Of a stretch of 64,000 nucleotides of DNA, positions 1 to 8,291 are shown piece after piece; position 1 is the stretch's first letter, and each line of letters begins with the position of its first letter. The position numbers were made by a program, and so were the translations under genes. The stretch is from Mesorhizobium sp. WSM2240 (lineage in GTDB: Bacteria; Pseudomonadota; Alphaproteobacteria; Rhizobiales; Rhizobiaceae): NCBI RefSeq assembly GCF_040438645.1, contig NZ_CP159253.1, positions 3,968,001 to 4,032,000 of the forward strand, read 5' to 3'. The notes beneath the pieces are model-generated. The model was not told the origin of the DNA, did no database searches, and was given only the letters and a program-made list of their open reading frames with translations.

Positions 1-2
1 CA

Positions 3-140
3 AAATTCCTCGGCGCGATCCGCAAGGCCGCCTGCGGCCCGTTCAAGACCGTGCTCGGGCCGGGCAGCGACGCCGACCACGCGCTGCATTTCCACTTCGA
101 CCTCGCCCCCCGCCGCAATGGTGGGACGTTTTGCCAGTAA
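3..140 (+). CDS. Extensin-family protein, 3' end only
   Basis: Only the last 45 codons lie in the window; the gene runs in from the left edge. The residues match the C-terminal end of the extensin-like domain (PF06904), with the HxHFD signature ([15 protein letters not shown]) and a penultimate Cys. The same end is seen in the complete paralogue that starts about 100 bp downstream (DHFHFDIMPRKNG), so two related genes stand in tandem. These are secreted or lipid-anchored envelope proteins; their biochemical role is not established. Confidence 0.75.
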   Translation, partial: KFLGAIRKAACGPFKTVLGPGSDADHALHFHFDLAPRRNGGTFCQ

Positions 141-243
141 GGCCGTCGCGGCCCCAATCCCGCCGCAGGCGTAAATATCGCCGCTGACCTTTCCTTTACG
201 CTTCTCCGCTAGGCTGAAAGACCTCGGGACAGGGAACCGGTCG

Positions 244-1023
244 ATGGGCCAATCTTTGCCGCGCGCCCGCGCCATATGGTGCGGCGGCGCCCTCATTCTG
301 CTCGCTGCGCTTTCGGCCTGCACCAGCGACGATGTCATGTCGCTTCGTCCCGATGTCGACGTCGGCGCCCAGACCGCGGCGGTTCCCGCGCGCGGCCTGC
401 AGAGCCTGGTCCCGTCCAACCCGATGATGACCGCCTACCCGCGCTTCAACGAGCCGGCGCCGCCGACGCTTTCCATGTCGGCCGACGAAATCGCCTGCCG
501 CCGCGACCTGAAGAAGCTCGGCGTGCAATTCAGGAGCCTTGCGCCGATCGACGATGGCGGCGCCTGCCGCATCGATTTCCCGGTCGAGGTCTCGGCCATC
601 GGCAGCGTCCGCATGAAGCCGGCGGCGACGCTCTCCTGCGCCATGGCCGCCACTTTCGCGCGCTGGACGAAAAAGGAACTCGTCCCGTCGGCGCGCTGGC
701 GCTACCTGTCGGGGGTGAACACCATCCACCAGGGATCGAGCTATTCCTGCCGCAACATCCGCGGCTCGCGTGGAAAACCCTCGCAGCATTCGGTGGGCAA
801 TGCGCTCGACGTGATGCGCATCGAGCTGAATAACGGCAGGGATATCGACGTTCGCAAGCCCGGCTGGTTCGCCTTCCGCCAGCGCGGCTTTTTGAACAAT
901 GTCCGGGCCGATGGCTGCGACTATTTCACGACGGTGCTCGGCCCCGGTTACGATTACGACCACCGCGATCATTTCCATTTCGACATCATGCCCCGCAAGA
1001 ACGGCTACGTCGCCTGCAAGTGA
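244..1023 (+). CDS. Extensin-family lipoprotein
   Basis: 259 aa. The N-terminus is a lipoprotein signal: basic residues, a hydrophobic stretch and lipobox LSAC with Cys26. The C-terminal two thirds is an extensin-like domain (PF06904) with conserved Cys residues, the HSVGNALDV segment and the terminal DHFHFDIMPRKNG signature. The HxxGxALD plus HFHFD pattern recalls D-Ala-D-Ala carboxypeptidase/peptidoglycan-hydrolase folds, so an envelope role is likely but is inference. It is a paralogue of the truncated upstream gene. The ATG at 244 directly precedes the signal peptide. Confidence 0.8.
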   Translation: MGQSLPRARAIWCGGALILLAALSACTSDDVMSLRPDVDVGAQTAAVPARGLQSLVPSNPMMTAYPRFNEPAPPTLSMSADEIACRRDLKKLGVQFRSLAPIDDGGACRIDFPVEVSAIGSVRMKPAATLSCAMAATFARWTKKELVPSARWRYLSGVNTIHQGSSYSCRNIRGSRGKPSQHSVGNALDVMRIELNNGRDIDVRKPGWFAFRQRGFLNNVRADGCDYFTTVLGPGYDYDHRDHFHFDIMPRKNGYVACK

Positions 1024-1058
1024 GGCTTACGGGGCGAGCTTAACAGAACATGCGCCCT

Positions 1059-1077
1059 CCTCCCCATCGAGGGGGAG
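1059..1077. repeat. GC-rich intergenic hairpin of the CTCCCC/GGGGAG type
   Basis: A short inverted repeat (CCTCCCC ... GAGGGGGAG) lies between the extensin-family gene and the LssY-C gene. It resembles the CCCTCCCC/GGGGAGGG palindromes found inside and around uvrB in this window, so it is probably a degenerate copy of the same intergenic repeat type. There is no T-tract to make it a convincing terminator. Confidence 0.35.
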
Positions 1078-1158
1078 TGGAGCCGCTCATCAGCGCACAA
1101 TCTATCCTCCCAATCCCTTTCAACGTAAGCTGACGCCGCAACATCGGGGCGGAACCGA

Positions 1159-1857
1159 ATGCGTCGACGCAGGATGCAAACGCGGGTGGCGGGCTGGGTG
1201 CTGGCGCTCAGCCTCGCCTATGTTGCGTCCGCCTATCTGGTGGCGCCGGCATTCTGGTCATGGCTGGACCGCGGAAACCTCGCCCTCCCCGACGCGATGG
1301 TGACCACGACGCCGCAGGGCATCCCCGGAGATCCCATCAATGTCGGGCTCGTCGGTACGAAACCCGAACTGCTGCAGGCCTTCGCCGCTGCGGGATGGAG
1401 CGCCGCCGACGCCATCACCTGGCGCTCCAGCCTGGAGATCGGCGAAAGCGTGCTCTTCGATCGGCCCTATTCCGAAGCGCCGGTCAGCACGTTGCTGTTC
1501 GGCGGGCGCAGGCAGGATCTGGCCTTTGAAAAGCCGGTGGGCGGCAGCGCCGACCGCCGCCATCATGTCCGTTTCTGGCTGATGCCTGAGCCCGCGCCGG
1601 ACGGCCGCCCGCTCTGGCTCGGCTCGGCGAGCTTCGACCGCGGAGTCGGCTTCAGCCACGACACCGGCCAGATAACCCACCACATCGGTCCCGATCTCGA
1701 CGCCGAGCGCGACTTCCTGATCGACGATCTGGAAGCAGCCGGCGTGCTTGCCTCGAGCTACAGCGAAAGAGGCGTTGGGCCGACCCAAACCGGGCGCAAT
1801 GGCGGCGGCGATCCCTATTTCACCGACGGCATGGCGACCATCGGCGTGCTGCGGTAG
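1159..1857 (+). CDS. LssY C-terminal domain protein
   Basis: 232 aa. One N-terminal membrane segment (about residues 10-30) is followed by a soluble domain of about 190 residues. The domain resembles LssY_C (PF14067): PINVGLVGT near the start, the central aromatic WRSSLEIGESVLFDRPY segment, and LWLGSASFDRGVGF, a feature of the family. LssY_C domains often sit at the end of PAP2-type membrane phosphatases; here the domain stands alone behind a membrane anchor. Function unknown. The kinase downstream is convergent. Confidence 0.7.
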   Translation: MRRRRMQTRVAGWVLALSLAYVASAYLVAPAFWSWLDRGNLALPDAMVTTTPQGIPGDPINVGLVGTKPELLQAFAAAGWSAADAITWRSSLEIGESVLFDRPYSEAPVSTLLFGGRRQDLAFEKPVGGSADRRHHVRFWLMPEPAPDGRPLWLGSASFDRGVGFSHDTGQITHHIGPDLDAERDFLIDDLEAAGVLASSYSERGVGPTQTGRNGGGDPYFTDGMATIGVLR

Positions 1858-1925
1858 CCACGGTCCGCAGTGGTTGTCCTGGCCGGCATCACAATGACCT
1901 GTGAGATTGCCTGCCTCAAGTGCGA

Positions 1926-3143
1926 TTACGTAGGGATGTTGTCGGGTCGAAAAACCATGACGAAACGTGTTCCGGGCTTGGCATCCTGCCACTGGACTTC
2001 TCCGCCGAGCCTTCGGGCTAAACCGGAAATCAGCTTTGTCCCGAGCCCGCCGGATTTCGCGGAGTCCTGACCGGCGGGAAGGCCTATCCCCCGGTCGGAT
2101 ACCTCAAGGCTTAGATGGCCTCCCTGTTCTGCTGAAGCAACTGCAAGCCGCACCTCGCCGAAGCCTTCGGGATAGGCGTATTTCACGGCATTGGTGATCA
2201 GCTCGTTGACGAGAAGCCCGATGGGTATGGCCTGATCGGTCGGCACGCTTACGGACGCCACGTCGCATATCAGCTGGTGGTTCGGCGCCGAGGCGCGAAT
2301 ATGGTCGCACAGATCGCCGAGATAATCGGCAAGGTCGACAGCCCGGATATCATCCCTTCGCCATAGCTGGTCATGCACCCTGGCAATGGTCTGCACGCGT
2401 GCTTGAGCGTCGGCGAGTGCCTGCAGGAGCGCGGGATCGTCTGTCGCGCGGCTTTGCATGCTCAACAGGCTGGCGACTATGGACAAGCTGTTCTTGACCC
2501 GGTGGCTGATCTCCTTGGTAAGAAATTCCTGATGGCGCAGTGCATCCTGCAGCAATCTCTCTTGCTGCTTCAGAGCCTCTTCGGTGCGCTGCCGCTCAAG
2601 GGCTACCCCTATCAGGTTGGCAAAACCCTTTACGAAAACCAGATCCGCTTCGGTGAACCGTCCTTCGACCGGGCTGTCTACCTCGAGAACCCCGAACCGT
2701 GCGCTGCCGCCGTGGATCAAAGCATTAATGGCCCGCTTGACGTTATGTTCTACAAGAAGCGCCGGTGTCCGGAAGCGGCTCTCGCCATCCAGGTGATTGG
2801 AGATAACCGGCTCGCCTGTCTTGAAAGCGTAGCCGGTGGGGCTCGCGGTATCGGCCCTGGCTCTTGCCTGACCCACGACGCCCGGTTTCCAGCCGACGCC
2901 GGCCCGCACCAGGAATTGATGCTCAGCCGGGAGGTATTCCATGACCTTGCACATCCTGCTTTGCAGCCCCTCTGCGCAAACTCTCGTTGCTTCCTGTAGC
3001 AAGGTCTGAAGATCGTGGGTTTGAAGCGCGAAGTAAGCATATTCGGCGGTGAGCTGCTGCTGGCGCAAACGATAGCGCAGCTCTTCGGCAGCGCTGCCCT
3101 GCTCGGGGGCGTTTGCGGGGGTTGCGGGCGGTTCCGATATCAA
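1926..3143 (-). CDS. GAF-domain sensor histidine kinase, HisKA_2/HWE type
   Basis: 405 aa, cytoplasmic, with no membrane segment. A GAF sensor domain covers about residues 40-185. A HisKA_2 dimerisation domain follows with the phospho-acceptor in EISHRVKNSL (His214), then an HATPase with N-box LLVNELITNAVKYAYP and DRGIGLP. This subfamily is abundant in alphaproteobacteria and often feeds the general stress response or single-domain regulators. No partner regulator is adjacent, so the target is unknown. It is divergent from the CorC/TlyC gene across 273 bp. Confidence 0.88.
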   Translation of the reverse strand: MISEPPATPANAPEQGSAAEELRYRLRQQQLTAEYAYFALQTHDLQTLLQEATRVCAEGLQSRMCKVMEYLPAEHQFLVRAGVGWKPGVVGQARARADTASPTGYAFKTGEPVISNHLDGESRFRTPALLVEHNVKRAINALIHGGSARFGVLEVDSPVEGRFTEADLVFVKGFANLIGVALERQRTEEALKQQERLLQDALRHQEFLTKEISHRVKNSLSIVASLLSMQSRATDDPALLQALADAQARVQTIARVHDQLWRRDDIRAVDLADYLGDLCDHIRASAPNHQLICDVASVSVPTDQAIPIGLLVNELITNAVKYAYPEGFGEVRLAVASAEQGGHLSLEVSDRGIGLPAGQDSAKSGGLGTKLISGLARRLGGEVQWQDAKPGTRFVMVFRPDNIPT

Positions 3144-3416
3144 CAGAGGTTTCTCCCTGCCTATCTGGTCAAAGCGGTAAAAGACGATGGAAGTTCCCTA
3201 AATCCGAAGAATATCTGGGACTGTTCGGAAGCGCGGTTTTGCTCTTGTGGTCCGGGATCTCGACGGCGACCGCTTGTCGCCCAGTCTGTCTGTGACCTGA
3301 GCACGTCATCCGCTTCCCGCTTCGGGTCTTGAGTCGACTCCGAACTAAAGACACTGCTGAATACCGGCAGACTCCGGTGCTTCCCGAAGGCTTGGCTCTG
3401 ATGCTATTGGAAAACC

Positions 3417-4727
3417 ATGTTGTATCTTGAAATCGGCATCGTGGTCGTCCTCATCTGCGTCAACGGCCTGCTCGCGATGTCCGAGCTTGCCATAGTCTCG
3501 TCGCGGCCGGCCCGGCTCAAATCCATGATCGACCGCAACATCAAGGGCGCCGGACGCGCGCTTGCGCTCGGCGCTGATCCCGGCAAATTCCTGTCCGCCG
3601 TCCAGATCGGCATCACGCTGGTCGGCGTGCTCTCAGGAGCCTTTTCCGGGGCGACCCTCGGCCTCCGCCTGTCTTCGGTGCTTGTCGCTTCAGGCGTTCC
3701 CGCAAATATCGCCAATGCGGGCGGCGTCGGTGTGGTCGTCGCCCTCATCACCTACGGTTCGCTGATCATCGGCGAGCTCGTGCCCAAGCAGATCGCGCTG
3801 CGCAATCCGGAAGGCGTCGCCGTCAGGGTCGCGCCGGCCATGACCATCCTGTCCAAGGCCGGCGCGCCGCTTGTGTGGCTGCTCGACGTGTCGGGCCGCG
3901 GCGTCCTCTGGCTGCTCGGCCAGCACGGCGAAAGCGAGGAAAAGGTCACCGACGAAGAGATAAAAATGCTGGTCGCCGAGGCCGAGCATCACGGCACCAT
4001 CGAATCCGACGAGCGCCGCATGATCGCCGGCGTCATGCGGCTCGGCGACCGCGCCGTCCGCGCGGTCATGACGCCGCGCACCGAGGTCGACTGGATGAAC
4101 CTGCAATGGGACGAGCCGACCGCACGCAAAATGCTGATGGAGACCCAGCATTCGCGCCTGCCGGTAGGCGAAGGCAGCGTCGACGCCATGGTCGGCGTGG
4201 TGCAGACGCGCGAAATCCTGGCCGCCATGCTGGCCGGCCGCGCCTTCGACCCGCGGCAGCATGTGCGCGCCGCACCCATCGTTCACGATCAGGCCGATGC
4301 GCTCGACGTGCTCGCCACGCTGCGCGAATCGGAAGTGCCGGTCGCGCTGGTGCATGACGAATACGGCCATTTCGAAGGCATCGTCACCCCCGCCGATATC
4401 CTCGAGGCGATCACCGGCGTTTTTCGCGCCGACGCCGAAGAGGGAGAGCCCTATGCCGTGCAGCGCGAGGACGGCTCATGGCTGCTCGCCGGCTACATGC
4501 AGGCCGACGAGATGCGCGACCATCTCGGCATCGACCTGCCTGAAAACCGCGACTACGAGACCGTCGCCGGCTATGTGCTGTCGCACCTGCACCATCTGCC
4601 GGCGACCGGCGAAAGCGTCGACGCCCAGGGCTGGCGCTTCGAGGTGGTCGACCTCGACGGCCGCCGCATCGATAAGGTCCTCGCCACCCGCCTTCCCGGC
4701 GCGCACAGGCGCGCCGGTGGACATTGA
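3417..4727 (+). CDS. CNNM/CBS-domain membrane protein (CorC/TlyC 'hemolysin' family)
   Basis: 436 aa. A CNNM (DUF21) membrane domain with several hydrophobic segments covers residues 1-190. A CBS pair follows (about 205-330, with the family motif VMTPRTEVDW), then a C-terminal CorC_HlyC domain (about 345-425). The 'hemolysin' name is historical; family members are linked to Mg2+/Co2+ homeostasis and metal efflux at the inner membrane. Length and domain order are normal. The ATG at 3417 begins directly with the first hydrophobic segment. Confidence 0.88.
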   Translation: MLYLEIGIVVVLICVNGLLAMSELAIVSSRPARLKSMIDRNIKGAGRALALGADPGKFLSAVQIGITLVGVLSGAFSGATLGLRLSSVLVASGVPANIANAGGVGVVVALITYGSLIIGELVPKQIALRNPEGVAVRVAPAMTILSKAGAPLVWLLDVSGRGVLWLLGQHGESEEKVTDEEIKMLVAEAEHHGTIESDERRMIAGVMRLGDRAVRAVMTPRTEVDWMNLQWDEPTARKMLMETQHSRLPVGEGSVDAMVGVVQTREILAAMLAGRAFDPRQHVRAAPIVHDQADALDVLATLRESEVPVALVHDEYGHFEGIVTPADILEAITGVFRADAEEGEPYAVQREDGSWLLAGYMQADEMRDHLGIDLPENRDYETVAGYVLSHLHHLPATGESVDAQGWRFEVVDLDGRRIDKVLATRLPGAHRRAGGH

Positions 4728-4742
4728 AACGGCAGTGGGCAA

Positions 4743-4781
4743 TAGGCAGTAGGCAATAGTGAGTACGATGCCTACTGCCTA
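4743..4781. repeat. 13-bp perfect inverted repeat between convergent genes
   Basis: TAGGCAGTAGGCA at 4743-4755 pairs exactly with TGCCTACTGCCTA at 4769-4781 around a 13-nt loop. Each arm is built from near-tandem TAGGCAG heptads, and a related GGCAGTGGGCAATAGG precedes it. It lies between the CorC/TlyC gene and the end of the convergent FMN reductase gene, so it could stop transcription from both sides, but neither side has a T-run. A related heptad string (CTACTCCCTACTCCC) lies at 7285-7299. Confidence 0.6.
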
Positions 4782-4785
4782 CTGC

Positions 4786-5388
4786 CTACGCTGCCTTCAC
4801 TTCCGAGATGACCGCATCATTATCCCGCGCGGCCTTCAGCACCTTGGCCCACCAGGCGACGTCGTCGAGCATGGCCGTGGCGGCCTGGTTGAGGTGGTCG
4901 ATCTCCTCGAGCTTCTTGCCCTGCAGCACGGCGAGATAGTCCGGCCAGAGGATGTGCACGGCGGCCTTGGTCGGCGCCATCTGCATCTCGATGGCGATCT
5001 GGCGCAGCTGCTCGATCGCGCGGGCGCCGCCGACGCCGCCATAGCCGATGAACGATACCGGCTTGCGGTTCCATTCGCGGGCGGCGTAGTCGATTGCATT
5101 CTTCAGAACGGCCGTTGGGCCGTGATTGTATTCGGCGGCGGTGAAGATGAAGCCGTCGAGTTCGGCGACCTTGGAGCCCCATTTGCGGGCGACCTCGCTT
5201 TCAGGAGCCGCCCATGCGGGCGACTTCGCCTCTTCGAAGAAGGGCAGCGGGTAGTCGCGCAAATCGACGATTTCGATATCGAGATCGCCGCGCGCCTTTG
5301 CTATGCTGGCGATCCATTCGGCGGGTTTGTCGGCAAATCGGGTTTCGCGGGTCGAGCCGATGACGATGCCGATCTTGGGTTTTGACAT
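4786..5388 (-). CDS. NADPH-dependent FMN reductase
   Basis: 200 aa flavodoxin-fold oxidoreductase (PF03358). It has the FMN phosphate loop GSTRETRF near residue 11 and the flavin/active-site segment AEYNHGPTAVLKNAIDYA, then SFIGYGGVGG. Family members reduce quinones, azo dyes or chromate with NAD(P)H and protect against redox stress. It is divergent from an HxlR regulator with a dyad operator in the shared 82-bp gap, the usual layout for an HxlR-controlled quinone-responsive reductase. The native substrate cannot be told from sequence. Confidence 0.9.
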   Translation of the reverse strand: MSKPKIGIVIGSTRETRFADKPAEWIASIAKARGDLDIEIVDLRDYPLPFFEEAKSPAWAAPESEVARKWGSKVAELDGFIFTAAEYNHGPTAVLKNAIDYAAREWNRKPVSFIGYGGVGGARAIEQLRQIAIEMQMAPTKAAVHILWPDYLAVLQGKKLEEIDHLNQAATAMLDDVAWWAKVLKAARDNDAVISEVKAA

Positions 5389-5402
5389 GGTTTCACCTCT
5401 TG

Positions 5403-5427
5403 TGTTGGTATAGATTGGATACCGACA
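5403..5427. promoter_or_regulatory. Dyad operator between FMN reductase and HxlR genes
   Basis: A 25-bp dyad TGT-n-GGTAT-N7-ATACC-n-ACA lies in the divergent intergenic region, 15 bp upstream of the reductase start. The arms are perfect except for one central pair on each side. HxlR/YodB-type regulators bind such dyads over the promoter of the divergent gene, so this is the probable binding site of the product of the 5471 gene. Confidence 0.6.
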
Positions 5428-5470
5428 CTATATAGGAGACCACGCAAAACCCTCGCAAGGAGGCACTTTT

Positions 5471-5863
5471 TTGAAACCAAGGCACATTCACCGCAGTGAA
5501 GACTGCCGCGCCGTCAGCGAGATCCTGCAGCGCGTCGGCGACAAATGGACGGTGCTTGTCGTCGGCAAGCTTGGCAACGGCCGCATGCGCTTCAGCGAGT
5601 TGCGCACAGCGGTCGGCGGTATCTCGCAGAAAATGCTGACAACCACCCTGCGCGGCCTCGAGCGCGACGGCTTCGTCACGCGCACGCAATATCCGACCAT
5701 CCCGCCCCGCGTCGAATACGAGCTGACCGACCTCGGCTTCGAGCTCCTGAAGCCGGTCAACGCGCTCGGCGAATGGGCGCGCAAGAACACCGACCGGGTC
5801 AATGAAGCCCGCCGGAAATTCGACGCCGCCTGCCCGGAAGGAAAGAGCGGCAGCCACTTCTAG
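5471..5863 (+). CDS. HxlR-family transcriptional regulator
   Basis: 130 aa winged-helix regulator (PF01638). It has the family's N-terminal Cys (EDCRAVSEILQRVGDKW), the recognition region RFSELRTAVGGISQKML and the wing YPTIPPRVEYELT. The N-terminal Cys acts as a redox or quinone sensor in YodB/HypR relatives. The start is TTG at 5471, with GGAGG about 7 nt upstream and no better ATG. It probably represses the divergent FMN reductase. Its C-terminal codons are echoed by a decayed fragment at 10711-10764. Confidence 0.9.
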   Translation: MKPRHIHRSEDCRAVSEILQRVGDKWTVLVVGKLGNGRMRFSELRTAVGGISQKMLTTTLRGLERDGFVTRTQYPTIPPRVEYELTDLGFELLKPVNALGEWARKNTDRVNEARRKFDAACPEGKSGSHF

Positions 5864-5976
5864 GGGAGCAGCGCCGGTTCATATCGTTGAACGTTGCGAG
5901 CCCTGAGCGCAGGAATCTCCAACTGCCACCAATCAGTCGGTCCGAAAATGTGAAAATCGGACATCCCCTGGCGGTT

Positions 5977-6714
5977 TTACTCTGCCGCTGCCGGGTGAGG
6001 ATGTTGCACTTCCCGGTATTCACGCCATGCCTGCCTCAAGATTTGCACCGAAGAAGTAGTGAAAATGCCCGCCATCAGCGCGGCAACGATCAAATCCGGC
6101 CACGCTGTAGCAGTGCCCCACACGCCCAATGCCGCTGCCATCACCACGACGTTCCCGATCGCATCGTTGCGAGAACAAAGCCAAACCGAACGGACATTGG
6201 CGTCGCCATCTTTGTAGGGCAGCAGCAGCAGGACCGAGCCTAGGTTTGCCGCCAGCGCCAGAAAGCCTATGAGGCCCATCAGTTCCGCGCTCGGAAGTCC
6301 CAGAATGAGCGTCTGATAGACGGTAGACCCAAAAACCCACAACGCCATGAGGGAGAGAGATAGCCCCTTGAACAGAGCCGCTGTCGCCCTGGTGCGCAAC
6401 GAAGTGCCAATAACGGCGAGGCTAAGGCCGTATGTAATCGTATCGGCTAGGAAGTCTAACGCGTCGGCTTTCAACGCCTGCGACCCCGCAAGCTGGCCTG
6501 CCACCATTTCCGTCAGGAACATCGCCCCGTTGATGCCAATGACTGCCCACAGTACCCGCTTGTAGCGCGGATCCATGCCGTCGAAGGCCAGCACGCCGCC
6601 GGAACAACAAGCATCTTCGGTGTGGTGATCCGCCGTGGCTTGCTCTGCCGGAAGCACAAGCGGCGGCGGCGCGCAGCAGGTGTCATTTTCGTCGTTGCAG
6701 CGATTGTCAGCCAT
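5977..6714 (-). CDS. Cation-efflux (CDF-like) transporter, short form
   Basis: 245 aa. The N-terminus is Cys/His-rich (CNDENDTCC, DHHTEDACC) and looks metal-binding. About six membrane segments follow, resembling the transmembrane part of cation diffusion facilitators (PF01545), with acidic pairs ADALDFLAD and SRNDAIGN where CDF proteins place the Zn site. The usual C-terminal cytoplasmic domain is absent; the protein ends soon after the last helix with HPHPAAAE. It is divergent from a MerR regulator and driven by a MerR-type promoter, so Zn/Cd/Co export is likely. Confidence 0.82.
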   Translation of the reverse strand: MADNRCNDENDTCCAPPPLVLPAEQATADHHTEDACCSGGVLAFDGMDPRYKRVLWAVIGINGAMFLTEMVAGQLAGSQALKADALDFLADTITYGLSLAVIGTSLRTRATAALFKGLSLSLMALWVFGSTVYQTLILGLPSAELMGLIGFLALAANLGSVLLLLPYKDGDANVRSVWLCSRNDAIGNVVVMAAALGVWGTATAWPDLIVAALMAGIFTTSSVQILRQAWREYREVQHPHPAAAE

Positions 6715-6735
6715 AGGAGTCCCTTTAACGCGGGC

Positions 6736-6766
6736 ACCCTACTTCCTATAGTGACTCTAGGTTCAA
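6736..6766 (-). promoter_or_regulatory. MerR-type promoter for the cation-efflux gene
   Basis: Read on the minus strand: -35 TTGAAC (6766-6761), a 19-bp spacer (6760-6742) and -10 TAGGGT (6741-6736). The spacer carries the dyad CCTAGAGTCACTATAGG. The over-long 19-bp spacer with a central dyad is the hallmark of promoters untwisted by MerR-family activators. It lies about 20 bp upstream of the transporter ATG and abuts the merR-like gene. Confidence 0.78.
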
Positions 6767-6776
6767 GAGGCTTCTT

Positions 6777-7202
6777 ATGAATTTTTCGATCGGCGAACTC
6801 TCGCGCCGCACCGAAGTAAAGGTTCCGACCATCCGCTACTACGAGCAGATCGGGTTATTGCCGCCTCCGCCTCGTACCGAAGGGCGGCAGAGGCGTTACG
6901 GCAAGGATGCTATCGCACGGCTCGCCTTCATCAAGCATTCGCGTGAGCTCGGATTCGACCTGGAAGCTATCCGCACGCTTCTATCGCTTCAAGACAGTCC
7001 GGATCGATCCTGCGCCGCTGCCGACAGGATCGCCAAGGTCCGTCTCGCTGAAGTTGAGAGGCGCATCGCTGCCCTTAACGGGTTACGCGCGGAGTTACGG
7101 CGGATGATCGATGAGTGCGCCTGTGGTCGGGTGGCCGAATGCCGCGTCATCGAGACCTTGGCGGATAACAGCCACAACCATGGTCGCTTATCAGCGCTTT
7201 GA
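6777..7202 (+). CDS. MerR-family metal-responsive regulator
   Basis: 141 aa. The MerR helix-turn-helix covers residues 4-70 (IGELSRRTEVKVPTIRYYEQ). A long dimerisation helix and a C-terminal metal loop follow, with Cys79, Cys114, Cys116 and Cys122 (DECACGRVAEC). The Cys79/Cys114 spacing matches ZntR/CadR-type zinc, cadmium or lead sensors. It is divergent from the transporter it very likely controls through the 19-bp-spacer promoter. Confidence 0.9.
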   Translation: MNFSIGELSRRTEVKVPTIRYYEQIGLLPPPPRTEGRQRRYGKDAIARLAFIKHSRELGFDLEAIRTLLSLQDSPDRSCAAADRIAKVRLAEVERRIAALNGLRAELRRMIDECACGRVAECRVIETLADNSHNHGRLSAL

Positions 7203-7236
7203 TCGTGCGAAATCAAAGGTCCGCAAAGAAGTCGAA

Positions 7237-7285
7237 GGCGGCCATCGGTGGCGGTTGCCGAATTGCGGGGAACTGAGCGCCCCCC
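7237..7285 (+). repeat. Left copy of ~50-bp direct repeat
   Basis: This intergenic segment is closely similar to 9293-9344 in the same orientation. The first 20 bp (GGCGGCCATCGGTGGCGGTT) are identical, then both copies read xCCGAATT..GC.GGG..TGAGCGCCCCC, with a 4-bp indel and small differences. The two copies bracket the NmrA-like and LysR genes. Confidence 0.7.
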
Positions 7286-7303
7286 TACTCCCTACTCCCG
7301 ACC

Positions 7304-8191
7304 TCAAGCGGCAGAAGACGTCCGCTCAAGAATGCTCCAGTCAAACTCGCGCGCCCAGTCGGCAAAACTGTGCCAGCGGACTTCCGGAAAATCCCTATGC
7401 AATGCGGCGATATCGGCGTCGTAGCCGACGCGGTCGAACCATTCGAACATGAGCGCCGTATCCTCGCTTTGCTGGCGAGCCGCGGCAATCGGGATTTCCT
7501 GATAGCTGATCGGGCGGCCGATAGCTTGCGACAGGATTTCCGCCTGCTCCTCGCCTGACAACTCGTCCCCGGCGAAATCGAAACGCCTGCCGAACACCTG
7601 CTCGCGCCGCTCAACCAGAGCTGCGACGAAAGCCCCGATATCCGCCAAGGCTACGAGTTGAAGGACGCGCTTGGGAGGCATCGCGAAAGCGTGGGTGCCC
7701 TGGCGCAGCGCACCGACCGACCACGGCGCGACGATGTTCTCCATGAAGGCGACCGGCGCGCTGATCGTGTAGGGGATGCCGAGTCCGGCCACATGTTTCT
7801 CGACGAGATATTTGCTTTCGAAATGCGGAATGCCTGTCTTCTTGTCGGCATCGGCGACGGACGAATAGATCAGGTGCCCGACGCCGGCAGCCTTCGCCGC
7901 ATCGGCGGCAATGATCCCCTGGCGGGTTTCCTCTTCCGTCCCTGCCTCGTAGCTGTTTCCCATCAAAAACATGGTGTCGACGCCGCTCGCTGCCTTCAGA
8001 ACGGACGCAGCGTCGCCGAGATCGCCGGCCACGACATCGGCGCCTGCCGACGCCAGCCGCCGCGCGGCATCGCTATCCGGCTTGCGGGTGAGCGCCTTGA
8101 CGCGATGGCCCCTGGACAGCAGTGAGCGCGCAACTGCGCCTCCTTGCTGGCCGGTAGCGCCGGTAACCAGAACACTTCTTGTGGTGGTCAT
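7304..8191 (-). CDS. NmrA-like NAD(P)-binding protein
   Basis: 295 aa Rossmann-fold protein of the NmrA/atypical SDR type (PF05368/PF13460). The N-terminal dinucleotide loop is VTGATGQQGGAVA and the body is SAPVAFMENIVAP-like, as in quinone-oxidoreductase/NmrA relatives. The start at 8191 is chosen because AAGGAG stands 7-8 nt upstream; the longer frame to 8401 overlaps the divergent regulator. Family members either reduce quinones or sense NADP redox. It is divergent from a LysR gene that probably controls it. Confidence 0.85.
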   Translation of the reverse strand: MTTTRSVLVTGATGQQGGAVARSLLSRGHRVKALTRKPDSDAARRLASAGADVVAGDLGDAASVLKAASGVDTMFLMGNSYEAGTEEETRQGIIAADAAKAAGVGHLIYSSVADADKKTGIPHFESKYLVEKHVAGLGIPYTISAPVAFMENIVAPWSVGALRQGTHAFAMPPKRVLQLVALADIGAFVAALVERREQVFGRRFDFAGDELSGEEQAEILSQAIGRPISYQEIPIAAARQQSEDTALMFEWFDRVGYDADIAALHRDFPEVRWHSFADWAREFDWSILERTSSAA

Positions 8192-8291
8192 GAAGTCTGC
8201 TCCTTTTGTTTCCAACGGAGCAAAGTTAGGGCCTGCCACATTGATCCATAATGGTCTATAATTGGAAAACATAGTCCCGAATCTGGCAACA

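Noticed and set aside
3172..3197. Possible EcfG-type promoter (GGAAC-N16-CGCTT) upstream of the HisKA_2 kinase
   Set aside because: The -10 does not match CGTT and one loose match in 270 bp is expected by chance.
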